Positions 22,549 through 32,962 of a stretch of DNA of 64,000 nucleotides are shown one piece after another. The position numbers and the translations under genes are program-made. Positions within the stretch are counted from its first letter, which is position 1. Every line of letters starts with the position of its first letter. The stretch comes from Perognathus longimembris pacificus (taxonomy: Eukaryota > Chordata > Mammalia > Rodentia > Heteromyidae): the NCBI RefSeq assembly GCF_023159225.1, contig NC_063166.1:42401149-42465148 (forward strand), given 5' to 3'. Below the pieces are notes generated by a model. That model made no database searches. It had not been told where the DNA came from and worked only from the letters and a program-made list of their open reading frames with translations.

Positions 22549-23774
22549 TGTTCCCTCCCTTGTAAGTTCTTAATATCTGTCCTCCTGCCAGGACTCCCAA
22601 TGATTCAATGATGCAGTGCTGTAGGAAGTTAGAGACCTGGGCAGCCAGAAAATAGCCAAAGGAAGGCAAGAATGGAACAGGGCATGCAGTAGCAATGCAA
22701 GGCTGTTGTTGCCTGAGAGAAGCAGGGAGATGCATAGTGTAGCAGCACTTCCATGGCCAATCTTAAGGACCCTTCCTTAAGGACCTCTAAGATCTTCCAA
22801 TCCACACTTGGCCCTACAGGAGTACCTTTGGGTAGTACAATCTCCTAGAAGTAGGACCTGTGAGAGTGAATGTCTATTCAACAAGCCTTTCTCTGCATAT
22901 AACAATGAGAAAGAGGGTAGATGATCCAGAAAGAAGGTGGCCAATGTAAGGTACTTTAGTGAGTAACACATTGAACCCAATGGGAATTCTGGGAGCCTAC
23001 GCATAGCATGTGCTTCAGTTTCTCACTAAAGGGATGAGGAGGTAAGGATGGTTCTACACAAATCTCTTTGGTCATTATGGACAGAAGTTTCCAAGGAGCA
23101 TAAATGTCTTGAAAACACAGCCTGGAGTGGGGCAGAGAGAGTAAATCACAAAGACAAGAGTGTGGATTTGGTGATGGATCACTGCTGGCTTCTTGTACAA
23201 GGGAAAGTCTCAAGCAATGTGTATGGGGTAGTTAGTCACAGACTAGATCTAGGCAGAGAGAACCACTTCCCAGCCTATCGCAATGCCTGTGGAAATTGGG
23301 ATGCCTCCTATGTCCAAGCCACACACACAAAAAAAATACCCAAATTCCACTAAAAATCTGAAAAAACTTGGCACTTCCCCTGAGCCATGGTAAAGGAACA
23401 CCACTAGGGAAACATGTCAACTTCAGCCTTCTAATAGCCAGCACAGAGAGCCCAGCATGCAGGATCTGGGCTGTAGAATTAAGAGGTAACAGGTGAATAT
23501 CATTTCAACCTTCTAAACATGTACTAGACAACATTAGAGCATTAGTATACTATACCTATGTCTATACAACCTTTCAATTCAAACATCCAACTCTACCCAA
23601 CTATTTTTCATGAAGAATGGCCCTCGTTAAGTCAAGGCTCCTCAGTGACCCAAGAAGCCTCTGGGCACAGTCCTGGGCAGTGATTGTGGGTGTACATTCC
23701 CAAAGGAGAAGACAAATAAGCAGGCCATTAGGGGTAGATGTTTAATTCCTGACCTTCCAACTTGTACTTGGCCA
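22549..23774. other. Unique sequence, no gene seen
   Basis: Repeat-poor 1.2 kb. Several overlapping open frames under 101 codons on both strands, none recognisable. Confidence 0.45.
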
Positions 23775-23872
23775 CTTTCTTTTCTCTTTTCCTTCTTTTC
23801 TTTCTTTTCTTTTCTTTTCTTTTCTTTTCCTTTCCCTTCCTTTCCTTTCCTTCCCTTGCTTTGCTTTCCTTT
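23775..23872. repeat. (CTTTT)n-type polypyrimidine tract
   Basis: About 100 bp of CTTTT/CCTTT units. Lies close to the tail side of the minus-strand SINE that follows. Confidence 0.93.
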
Positions 23873-23904
23873 GTGTATGCATGTGCATATATCTGTGTGT
23901 ATGC

Positions 23905-24122
23905 CCATACTTGGGCTTGAACACAGTGCCTAGGTGCTGTCTGCTGTCCCTTAGCTTAGTTACTCAAGGCTGGTACTCTACCACTTGTGTTACAGCTTCA
24001 AGTCTAGCTTTTTGCTTGTTTGAAAATAAGTCTCAGGGACTTTCTTGCTAGGGCTGGCATCTAACAGATCTCAGCCTCCTGTGTAGCTAGGATTACAGGT
24101 GAGAACCACTGATGCCTAACAG
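23905..24122 (-). mobile_element. Composite SINE, minus strand
   Basis: cttgggcttgaacacagtgc ... ctctaccacttgtgttacag, then gcctcctgtgtagctaggat ... gagaaccactg. Confidence 0.75.
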
Positions 24123-24330
24123 GTCTCTGTGCATGACCTGCCTTTCATTACGTGCATTTCTTCTTGCTCAACTAGATCAGGAGCTCCACAAAGGCCAATA
24201 GGTCGATGATGCAGTAAGACAAGTGTTATCTAAAGGGACACAGGATCCATGTAAATCTACTTATTACCTGTGTGAACTGACACAACTCATTTAACTTCCC
24301 AGGACCTCTTTCCTCATTTATGGTTGCTTT

Positions 24331-24402
24331 TGTTTTGTTTAGGCCTCAAGCCTCAGCTTCCTAAGTAGCCGTGACTGCAGGTGTTCACCACATCTGGCTC
24401 TC
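24331..24402 (-). mobile_element. B1-like SINE fragment, minus strand
   Basis: cctcagcttcctaagtagcc ... gcaggtgttcaccacatctg. Confidence 0.55.
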
Positions 24403-24526
24403 TTCCCTCATTTGTGAAATTATGACATATCTAACATACAGAGCTAGTATGAGAACAAATGAGATAAAATTCGGTAAGGCCCTTTTGGATCTTCTGTAAA
24501 TATTAATTTCCTTGTCTTTTCTTTTT

Positions 24527-24603
24527 TGACCATATTGGGAACAAAACCCAGGGCTTTGCACATGTTAGGGATCACTCTACCATTGAGCTTTACCTCCACT
24601 CCT
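24527..24603 (-). mobile_element. ID/tRNA-like SINE fragment, minus strand
   Basis: gaacaaaacccagggctttg ... tctaccattgagctttacct is an antisense tRNA-like body. Confidence 0.55.
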
Positions 24604-24897
24604 GTCATTTAAAAAAAAGAAAAAAGAAATCATCAACCATATCTACAAGTAGCAACTAACACAAGAGTACAAGCTCATCACTGTATCAAAAGAAACAGTC
24701 AATACACTGGTAAGAAGCAAGGCCATCAACAGCACTGAAGAACCTAATCATCACAGCAGCAGTGGAGTCACCAAGGCAGAACTGGTAACAAGTCCCCTGG
24801 ATTTGAATTGGCTAAAAGCATGATAATGCACATTAGGCTAATAGCATTGGACGTTAACTGAAAGCCTGATGCACAAGTGCCAGGCATGGAGGCACCT
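24604..24897. other. Unique sequence, no gene seen
   Basis: No recognisable feature. Confidence 0.35.
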
Positions 24898-25440
24898 GCT
24901 ATGGTTTGCATTTTAAATGTGACTCAAAAGCTCACATGCTTAAGGCTTGGTCCCCAATGTAGCAGTGTCCAGAGGTGGGAACTTTGAGAGATGATTGCAT
25001 CATAATTACTCTGATCTTACGAATGGATCAATCCATGGATTCATGGCTTAATGGACGGTTGGGAAGCAGTAAAAACTTCAGGAAGTGGGGGCTAGGTCAA
25101 AGTCCATCATTGAGGACACACCCCTTAAAAGGAGTATTTTTTCTCTTCTTCCTCCTCCTGTTCCTCCTTCTCCTTCATATGCCTCTTCCTCCTCTTCTTC
25201 CTCTTCCTTCTTCCTTCTTCCCTCACTCTTTCACTCTCTCCTATTCTCATCATTCTCTGTCTTTGTTTCTGGCCTCCATGAGGTGAGTGGCTTCTCCATC
25301 AAAAGCTCTCCATATGTTGTCCTGCCTCCCCACAAACTCAGAAACGATGGAGCCAAGTGACTATGGACTGAAACAAACCCTTCTTCCTTTAAGTTTTGAA
25401 ATCTCACAAACTTCATAGTTTACCTCATTTAACATGGGAC
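24898..25440 (+). mobile_element. MaLR-like LTR
   Basis: tatggtttgcattttaaatg, cttaaggcttggtccccaat, cagaggtgggaactttgaga and tggagccaagtgactatgga occur in the order typical of an ERVL-MaLR LTR. A CT/CTC-rich expansion (25140-25260) sits in the middle. The subfamily is not certain. Confidence 0.55.
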
Positions 25441-25507
25441 ATGGGCCATCATTACCTTTATGCATGAATGGTAGAGATCCAAAGATGACTGCTCCCACTC
25501 AGGAAGA

Positions 25508-25682
25508 TGAGGTATCTCACACCTCTGATACTAAGTACTTTGGAGGCTGAGATCTGAAGACCAAGAATTGGAGCCAGTCTGGGTAAAATAGTCTATAGGT
25601 GGAGGTACAGTTCAAGTGGTAGAGTGCCAGCCTTTAGTGAAAGAAAACAAGCAAGGGTACAAAGCTCTGAGTTCAAGCCCCA

Positions 25683-25684
<2 letters not shown>
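25508..25684 (+). mobile_element. Composite SINE
   Basis: gaggtatctcacacctctga ... cagttcaagtggtagagtgc ... ctgagttcaagccccac. An AC run follows without a gap. Confidence 0.75.

Positions 25685-25724
<40 letters not shown>
25685..25724. repeat. (AC)n microsatellite at SINE tail
   Basis: 20 units, then imperfect GCACATGCACAC. Confidence 0.97.
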
Positions 25725-25729
<5 letters not shown>

Positions 25730-25977
25730 TGCACACAGAGCAGGGTCAATATCCCTGTGTGTACTTGAAATTCAAAGCTTTTAATTATTCTGCTTCAAAC
25801 TTCTATTAATATGGCTGTCCTCTTTTGAAACAGATTTCAGGTTGGTGGAATCACTTATACTTATGTAACCTGAAATTGAATCTTTAAATATTCAAGAACT
25901 GTTTTAATCACAGGAAAAATTGGACTCATGTCTGCCATACCGATAGCATGTATTCAAACAGGAACCTGAGCGCTCTA

Positions 25978-26176
25978 CTTGCCCTGCCTGAGGGATGGTG
26001 GAGTCTTCCAGAGCCTTACCTTACCTGAGGGATGGTGGAGTTTTCCAGAACACTCTCCTTGCCTTACCTGAGGGATAGTGGAGTCTTCCAGAACACTCTC
26101 CTTACCCTGCCTGAGAGATGGTGAAGTCTTCCAGAGCATTCTCCTTGCCCTGCCTGAGGGATGGTGGAGTCTTCCA
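25978..26176. repeat. Minisatellite, 40-43 bp unit, about five copies
   Basis: Units start near 25978, 26018, 26058, 26101 and 26144, each containing cctgagggatggtggagtct (variants gatagtgg, agagatggtgaag) then tccagaacactctcctt. The last copy is partial. Confidence 0.93.
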
Positions 26177-26289
26177 AATAGTTTCCAGTGTGACTTTCTG
26201 TCATTTGGAAAATTAAGACAAAGTGAGAATCCTATCCTTGTACTTAGACCTGTGAGTCTCTGGAATTCTTTATTTACATGTTTTTGTTT

Positions 26290-26725
26290 GTTTTCTGATT
26301 ATTGGCAGTATAGGTATTTGAACTCAGGACCTCATGACTCAGGACCACCGGCACTCTATCTCTGAGCCAGGCTTCCAGCCCCTTTTGTACTAGTTGTTTT
26401 GAGGGTGGGGTTTTGATTCCTGCCCAAGTGCATGCCTCAGTCAAAATCCCCCTATTTGTCCCTTTCCACCGTAGCAAAAATGGAAGCCACACACCACCAC
26501 AGACCCAGCTTTCTTCCACTGAGATGGAGTTTCATAGATTTTTCTGCTTGGACAAGCCTGGAACCACAATCCTCCTGACCCTGGCCTTCCATGTCACTAG
26601 GATGACCACTTCTAGTAATCAATGGAAAAGGGATCTCTCTTCTACGCCTGCACTTACCTCAAATGGCAGCCCCTCAATCTCAGCCTCCCTAGAAGTTAGG
26701 ATTACAGGTGTGGGCCACCAGTGTG
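26290..26725 (-). mobile_element. Two degenerate SINE fragments, minus strand
   Basis: 26290-26385 has the antisense tRNA-like end (gtatttgaactcaggacctc). 26660-26725 has the B1-like end (gattacaggtgtgggccacc). The part between could be one SINE with an insertion. It creates a 132-codon open frame that is not a gene. Confidence 0.5.
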
Positions 26726-28250
26726 TTTATTTGTTTGTTTGTTTGTTTTTGAGTAAAACTGAGAACTCTCCTGAGGCTAAAAGTTCTGTGCCCTACTTGA
26801 GGTCTGAATGAATTCCTGTGCCAAACTCAACAAGCATCCTCCCTGGAAAACTGGCATCCTAATCTTTCTTGTACATCCCATACAGGGTGTGGGGCCATCA
26901 TCCCTGTAAGAGAATTTCTCAGCACAAGAAAGCCAGCCTGGGTTGTTGGGATTGCTTCCTAAGGCACACTTTGATGGATTTAATAACCTTGTCCAGTTCC
27001 ATTAAGAGCCAACCACTACTGCGCAAGCCTTTTCAAGCCAGCTTGAAATTCACCTTGGCAAAGAGTCTATCCTTGTTGGACACTTCTTCTCGGATCTTTC
27101 AAACTCAGTAAAAGTAATTGAGGCCTAGTGGGAAATGCCTGCCAGTTATTGCCCTCCTTCTGGATTGGGCATAAAATCTCCCCCAGGGCTGAGCTGGCTC
27201 TAGGCTAATTGGGCTCTTCTATTACACAACAGCAAGAGGAAAACTAAAGTTGATTCTTTACATCTGTTTTGAGGCCTAGGTCTCTGGGAGTTTGGAGGAT
27301 CTATGAAAATCAGAGAACCTGCTGAGGACTTTAATTATATTTGCCTGTACAGGTGCCCAAGGTATGCTTTTGAATCCTATGTCCCCATTTAAATAAAATG
27401 ACTCTTTTTATATGAATCTACATTGACAAATAGAAAAATCAAACAGATACAGAAAGTCACAGTGCCCTTCTGCTGCTCTCCTCCTTCTATACATGGCAAA
27501 TGCATATACTCAGCTTTCAAACTCAGTTCATCCTACATGTCACCCTTCACAGAGCACAGCAAAGTGGGACTCATACTCTCTCTCTCCTCTGTGCTCCTTT
27601 GAACCAAGGTCAACCAGGGCACTGTTAAATGCTCAATGGCACCCAAGGCCTATTGGTACAGGATGGGACTAAAAAACCTTGTTCTGAAAAAAAGAGGCAG
27701 TCAAGGCCCATGAACTGTCTGATACCAGCCCACTATGAAGAAAGTGCAAAAAAAAATAAAAATAGCTAAGTGTATATGACTTTCAAGTCCAAAGCTTTGT
27801 GATATTCAAAAGGATAGACACGCTGTATGTCTTTGAAGTCCATGTCTTGCAATATCTACTAAGAAAGTCACATAAGTTGCATTAGCTATAGTCAGCTTCT
27901 GCAGTTCTAAACAAAAACACCATTGAAAGAAAAGAAACAGCAAAAGTCCAAGAAATTGAGTTAGATGTCTTCACCCAGCTGGGGTGGCGCCTAACCCCTG
28001 CCTATGCACTTCTCCTGAGCCACATAAGCCCCCCAGGTACTCTATTGCCAAACTGGTAATAAAAGAAAAAAAAAGTAAGGGTTTTGGAGCCAGATATTCC
28101 TGATCTCAAAAATCTGAATTTTATTTTTTAATTGGAAATTTATTTTTTAATTACTTTTTATTATTTTAGTTACTTCTCTCTCCTCCTCCATCTCTTTATT
28201 CCCCATACCCATCAAGATAAGCCCATTTTCTGATCCTATGATGAAATACT
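26726..28250. other. Unique sequence, no gene seen
   Basis: Repeat-poor. Open frames under 100 codons. A TTTG run at 26726-26748 is a SINE tail. Confidence 0.4.
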
Positions 28251-28254
28251 TGAT

Positions 28255-28600
28255 GTACACTAACTTTGTTTTTAAGTTGTTTATTTAGATCACAGTTCTG
28301 GAGGCAGAAACCTCAAACAAAATGGTTCAGGCTCCAAGAAGGGTTCTTCTATGTCCCACATATGGTAGATGGCATTGGGGAGAGCTTGTGTGGCAGCCAG
28401 AGATCATATTGCAAAACTTGAAGCCAGACTGCGGCCCTAAGCTCCCATAAAAGAGTAACCTTCAATGACATAGACCCTCCCACCAGGCTCCATCTCTTAA
28501 AGGTCCAGTCACCGCTACAGTTTGGCCATACTAGGGACAAAATTCCAATACATAAACTTTGGGGAGCAAATGGCTTTCCTTTTGCAAGTGTTGTGATCAT
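28255..28600 (-). mobile_element. Old LTR-like repeat, minus strand
   Basis: cacagttctggaggcagaaa, ccctcccaccaggctccatc and cataaactttggggagcaaa recur, antisense, in the order of the MaLR-like LTR at 24898. Likely a distant relative; class uncertain. Confidence 0.4.
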
Positions 28601-29639
28601 TAAACAGGGTGACATAAGCAAAGTGCCCTCTGGGACATTCAACCAGAACAAATTCCTTTCCCTTCTTCTTATTACATGTGCTTTACCATCAGTTAATTAC
28701 ACCAGGGGCTGATGGAAGGAAGAGTGAGGACAAAAATGAAGGAAGGTTTACAACCTACATAGTTTTGTGAGGTACTCAAGGCCCTCCTGGTAGTCCTAAT
28801 CTCATGAATGAGGGCTTGACATTTACATTCCCAATTAAATTATTTTTCTTCTAGTCTATAATCTCATGCCTCCCTGCTAAGAAAATGACCATTAGATGAA
28901 CCCTTACTTTCATAAAGGCATTAATGTCTGCTTTCTGTGTGAAGATACCATTATATAAGGAAATGATATTCTTAAAAACTGAGGTCTACACTTCCAGTCT
29001 CCTTTAGTCTTTAAAGCAGCTTTAGAAGTTAATGGAAAAATCGGGAACTTTGAAGATAGACAAATGAGAATTCAAATCTAAGATCTTCCATTTGCTTGTA
29101 AGTCATTTCCTATCTAAACCTTAGCTTCCATACTGAAAAATGGACATGATGCTTCTTACTTTGAGGCCTTCCTGGTAAGCAGAAGAGCATACAGTGCAAA
29201 CCACGGAAAGGTGCTCAGAAAATAGGACATTTCATTCCTCCATTGGTCTTAATCACAGTAGGAAAGAAATGGGCCTTTCACAATAGAGAGTCTCAGGTAC
29301 ATAAATAGTTGATGACTAAATTAAATGGAAGGGTGACTTGTGTCAAAAAAAGAAAGAGTCCCTACCCTGAAATATGGCATGGTGTTCCATATTTTTGATT
29401 CATGGCATTAGTACTTCACTATATTGAGGCCATTTTCTTTCCCTTGCAATTTCACCACCTGGCTAAAAAGCCAATGGTTAAGGTCAATTGGGTATATCTA
29501 ACTAAAAATTCCAGAATGATATTTTCATGTCCATCAGAGTGACTCCTCTCCTCTAGAGAGCAGTAGATACTCATGGAAGAAGATATGAGGCTGTGACCCT
29601 CTAATTTAAAATTCAGTTCATTCTCTGGGCATCCATACA
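28601..29639. other. Unique sequence, no gene seen
   Basis: No recognisable repeat or exon. Confidence 0.4.
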
Positions 29640-29843
29640 TAGCTCATGCTTATAATCCTAGCTATTCAGGAGGCTGAAATCTGAGGACCATAGTTTTAAG
29701 CCAGCCCAAGCAGGAAAATCAGTGAGATACACATCCAAAAAGCTGGACGTGAAGTTGTGGCTAACATTGAAAAGTGCCAGCCTTGAGAAAAAAAAGCTAA
29801 GAGACAGAGTGCAGGTCATATTCAAGCTCCAGCTCTGGTACAA
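29640..29843 (+). mobile_element. Composite SINE
   Basis: agctcatgcttataatccta ... gaagttgtggctaacattga ... tattcaagctccagctctgg. Confidence 0.75.
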
Positions 29844-30321
29844 AAACAAAAACATACAGTTCATTCAAATAGTCAAGGTCACTCACTGAAATTGGATTTT
29901 CACCTGGTCTCCAACCCTTCCTGTCTGAAAAAAAAAAAAAAGAAATGTCATCCTGCAATTAGAAAAGCGCAGAAAAATATAGTCAAGCAACATTGAGGGA
30001 CTTGTGAGAATATCCCACCATGGGGTACAGAGAACTAAAAAGAAGTTTAGATCCAACACTTAGCAGGAGAGATGTAGCTGTCTGTCAGACATCAAGTCTG
30101 GTTTGTGAAGCTGTCAGTCACTGCAGTGAACTACAAAGTCACTGAGTGAACTGGCCAGGACCCAGAAGGATTGTCACATAATGAAAATTCAGATTAAAAA
30201 AAATGCCAGGGAGCACAAAGAACACTAGAATTCTCAATAACTATTCTGTGCCAGAAGTCAAAAGCCACCCAGGTTTCTTTCCTCCATCCCTTCTTCCTTC
30301 TGATCCTCCTCCTCTTATTTT

Positions 30322-30323
<2 letters not shown>
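29844..30323. other. Unique sequence, no gene seen
   Basis: No recognisable feature. Confidence 0.35.

Positions 30324-30361
<38 letters not shown>
30324..30361. repeat. (GT)n microsatellite
   Basis: 19 uninterrupted units. Confidence 0.97.
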
Positions 30362-30363
<2 letters not shown>

Positions 30364-30542
30364 CCTCCAGTTTTGAGACAGTTGTAGAATCAAAGGAGCA
30401 GGAGAAAGTAATATAGAACTTGTTTATTTGAGAGAATTTTCATTTGTCAGAAACCTAAACTTCCACAAAATCACATATGTAGATTTATTCTTCTTCTGTG
30501 AGAAAAAAAGAAGTCTTACCTTAAAAAAAAAAAAAACAGAAC

Positions 30543-30751
30543 TTTATTTTATTTTTTTATTTATTTTTGCCAGTCCTGGGCCTTGGACTCAGGGCCTGAG
30601 CACTGTCCCTGGCTTCTTTTTGCTCAAGGCTAGCAATCTGCCACTTGAGCCATAGCGCCACTTCTGACTCTTTTCTATTTATGTGGTTCTGGGGAATCGA
30701 ACCCTGGGCTTCATGTATAGGAGGCAAGCACTAGGCCATATTCCCAGCCCC
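30543..30751 (-). mobile_element. Dimeric tRNA-like SINE, minus strand
   Basis: T-rich tail, then gccagtcctgggccttggac ... cacttgagccatagcgccac, then the ID-like half (ggaatcgaaccctgggcttc ... aggccatattcccagccc). Confidence 0.9.
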
Positions 30752-30865
30752 CAAGTCTTATCTTTTATGAGAAAAGGACTAATAGCTAGCTGATGTGCCA
30801 TATTTAATTTTTTAAGATAAATTAATTTCAGGGGAAAATGCAAGTCAATGCAAATTCAATGTTTG

Positions 30866-30909
<44 letters not shown>
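30866..30909. repeat. (TCTA)n tetranucleotide microsatellite
   Basis: About 11 perfect units, a class that is usually highly polymorphic. Confidence 0.97.
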
Positions 30910-32409
30910 ATATTGTATAATTCAATGAATCCTTCCAAGCATCTAGGATAGACCTCTTTGTCTTCTCGGGCTCCAGATCAATTTCACTGTGAATTTCTTT
31001 CACTCCAGCCTTCACTTGGGTTTAAGTGCCACTTGGAATCTGGCTACATTTTTTTAGCCAATGAACTCTCCCATTCTTCACACAGGCGAATATAACCTTT
31101 GTTTTCTATTCTGAATTGTCCCCACCTCTTCCTTCACAGAGAAAATAGAAAGCACAAAGCAGAGTCCTTTGCCTCTAACTTCAAGTACATCTGTGTGGGA
31201 TACTCTAGGTCTTAACCCTTCCTGTACCACCTTCTCAGAAAATGGCCCTGTGGAATGGTTCTCTTCTCCCCAGATCATTGTCTTAACTCTCACAAGCTCT
31301 TCCCCCAGCAATATTTGTATTCACCTCAGGTTATTCCATCTTGAAAACAAGCACATGCTGTGCCTTCTAGTTTTCTGTTCCCCTTCCTTCCACATCATAC
31401 CCTTGGTGGCTCAAAGTAGGACACCATTTGTTGCCCCCTTTCACGCCTCCAGTAAGCTTAGGAAATTTACATTGAAGGAGATGAGTCACAACCACTCCCC
31501 CCCCCCCCCCCCCCCCCGCCGCCACGCTCCATTCACTTCTGTGCTCAGATGCACAGTATTTAACTTCTTTAGATCTCGTTTTCTCAAGTCAAATTGAGGA
31601 AATATTAATTCTCTGAATTGGACTATTGTGATATAAAATATAGAAATACTGATGAATGGTTTAGCACAGTACTAGACACATGGGTCTTAAAAGGTATCAT
31701 TTTATAATCTTTGAAAGTTTATAATCCAATTTCAGACTTTCTCTTCTCAAGAAATATTTATGACTAGATTCAATCGAAGATTTCTTTTCAGAATCACCAT
31801 GCTAGGTACCTTTGGAATAACTACTTGCTTTTTCCTTTATGAGACAATGAGTTGAGTTCTTCTTTGTCACATTCCTCTATCATTCCAATGCCTGCAGATG
31901 TCTTCCAGATTTCATCCTCTTCCCAGGCTGCTTTTATTCTGCTCATTACCAATGATTTCCTTACAGATTACCAATCCCCAAATCTTGACCTGTAGCCCAG
32001 GACTTTCTCTCAAGTACCACACTCAAAAATCCAACAACCCATAGGTCATTTCTACAAAGATGATTTAGGCACTTCAAACTGTCCTGGGAAGGCATAATTA
32101 GCCTCCCCTTTCTTACTGCATGGACCTTCACTTACCCAGTATGTCATCACATCGTTTCCAAACACGGCTCGACTTCCTACATATGCCTTCATCTAATTGT
32201 GTATGTGCCATGATTAGCACATCATTTTCCATATCTGTATTACTGTCACAAATCTCTATGATATGTAGTTACATTCTTACTAATCTAGTCTCTTTTCAAC
32301 AGCCAGAATGAGCTACATTTATTATATCATTTAAGTCAGAATTTTGATAGTGGAGAAAAACAGAGAATGGTAGGAAGAATGTCCATATTCCTGCTAACCA
32401 TAATCTTAA
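30910..32409. other. Unique sequence, no gene seen, with a poly(C) run
   Basis: A 142-codon open frame (31169-31597) has no recognisable domain and ends beyond the poly(C) at 31497-31517. I do not regard it as a gene. Confidence 0.4.
31497..31517. repeat. Poly(C) tract, 21 bases
   Basis: Uninterrupted C run followed by GCCGCC; its length may be unreliable in the assembly. Confidence 0.9.
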
Positions 32410-32540
32410 CCGTTATCTTCCTTCCTTTTTCTTCTTTCCTTCCTTCCATTCTTCTTTCCTTCTTTCCTCTCTTTCTTTCTTTTCCTTTTTCATTTCCCTT
32501 CCTTCCTTCCTTCCTCCCTTCCTTCCTTTCTTTCTTTGCA
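32410..32540. repeat. CTT/CTTT polypyrimidine tract
   Basis: 130 bp almost wholly pyrimidine on the plus strand. Confidence 0.93.
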
Positions 32541-32544
32541 GTAC

Positions 32545-32962
32545 TGAAATTTGAACTCAAAGCCTTAAACTTACCATGTTTACTCTGCTAACACTTAAAT
32601 CAGTCCTCTGGCCCTGCTTTGGGGTGGATTTTTTTTTTTTTTTTTGCTAGTCCTGGTGCCTGAACCCAGGGCCTGAGCACTGTCCCTAGCTTCTTTTTGC
32701 TCAAGGCTAGCACTCTACTACTTGAGCCACAGTGCCACTTCTGGCTTTTTCTATATATGTAGTGCTGAGGAATCAAACCCAGGGCTTCATGTATACAAGG
32801 CAAGTACTCTACAACTAGGCCATACTCCTAGACCTGGGATAGATATTTTGAAGATGTAATCTCACAAACATTTCTGCCTGGGCTGGCTTCAAACTAGGAT
32901 ACTCTGGATCTCAGCCTCCTAAATAGTTAAGATTACAGGCATGATCTGTCTACCAGTGCCCA
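32545..32962 (-). mobile_element. Composite SINE, minus strand, split by a younger SINE
   Basis: The antisense tRNA-like half (gaaatttgaactcaaagcct) is at 32545-32620. The B1-like half (ctcagcctcctaaatagtta ... acaggcatgatctg) is at 32838-32962. The dimeric SINE sits between them. Confidence 0.65.
32629..32834 (-). mobile_element. Dimeric tRNA-like SINE, minus strand, nested
   Basis: T-tail, then gctagtcctggtgcctgaac ... ctacttgagccacagtgcca, then ggaatcaaacccagggcttc ... aggccatactcctag. Confidence 0.88.

Noticed and set aside
25978..26176. Regular direct repeats resembling a CRISPR array
   Set aside because: Tandem units with no spacers in vertebrate DNA; a minisatellite.
26413..26811. 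132-codon open frame
   Set aside because: Runs through antisense SINE sequence; frame is accidental.
31169..31597. 142-codon open frame
   Set aside because: Crosses a poly(C) tract and has no domain; not supported as an exon.
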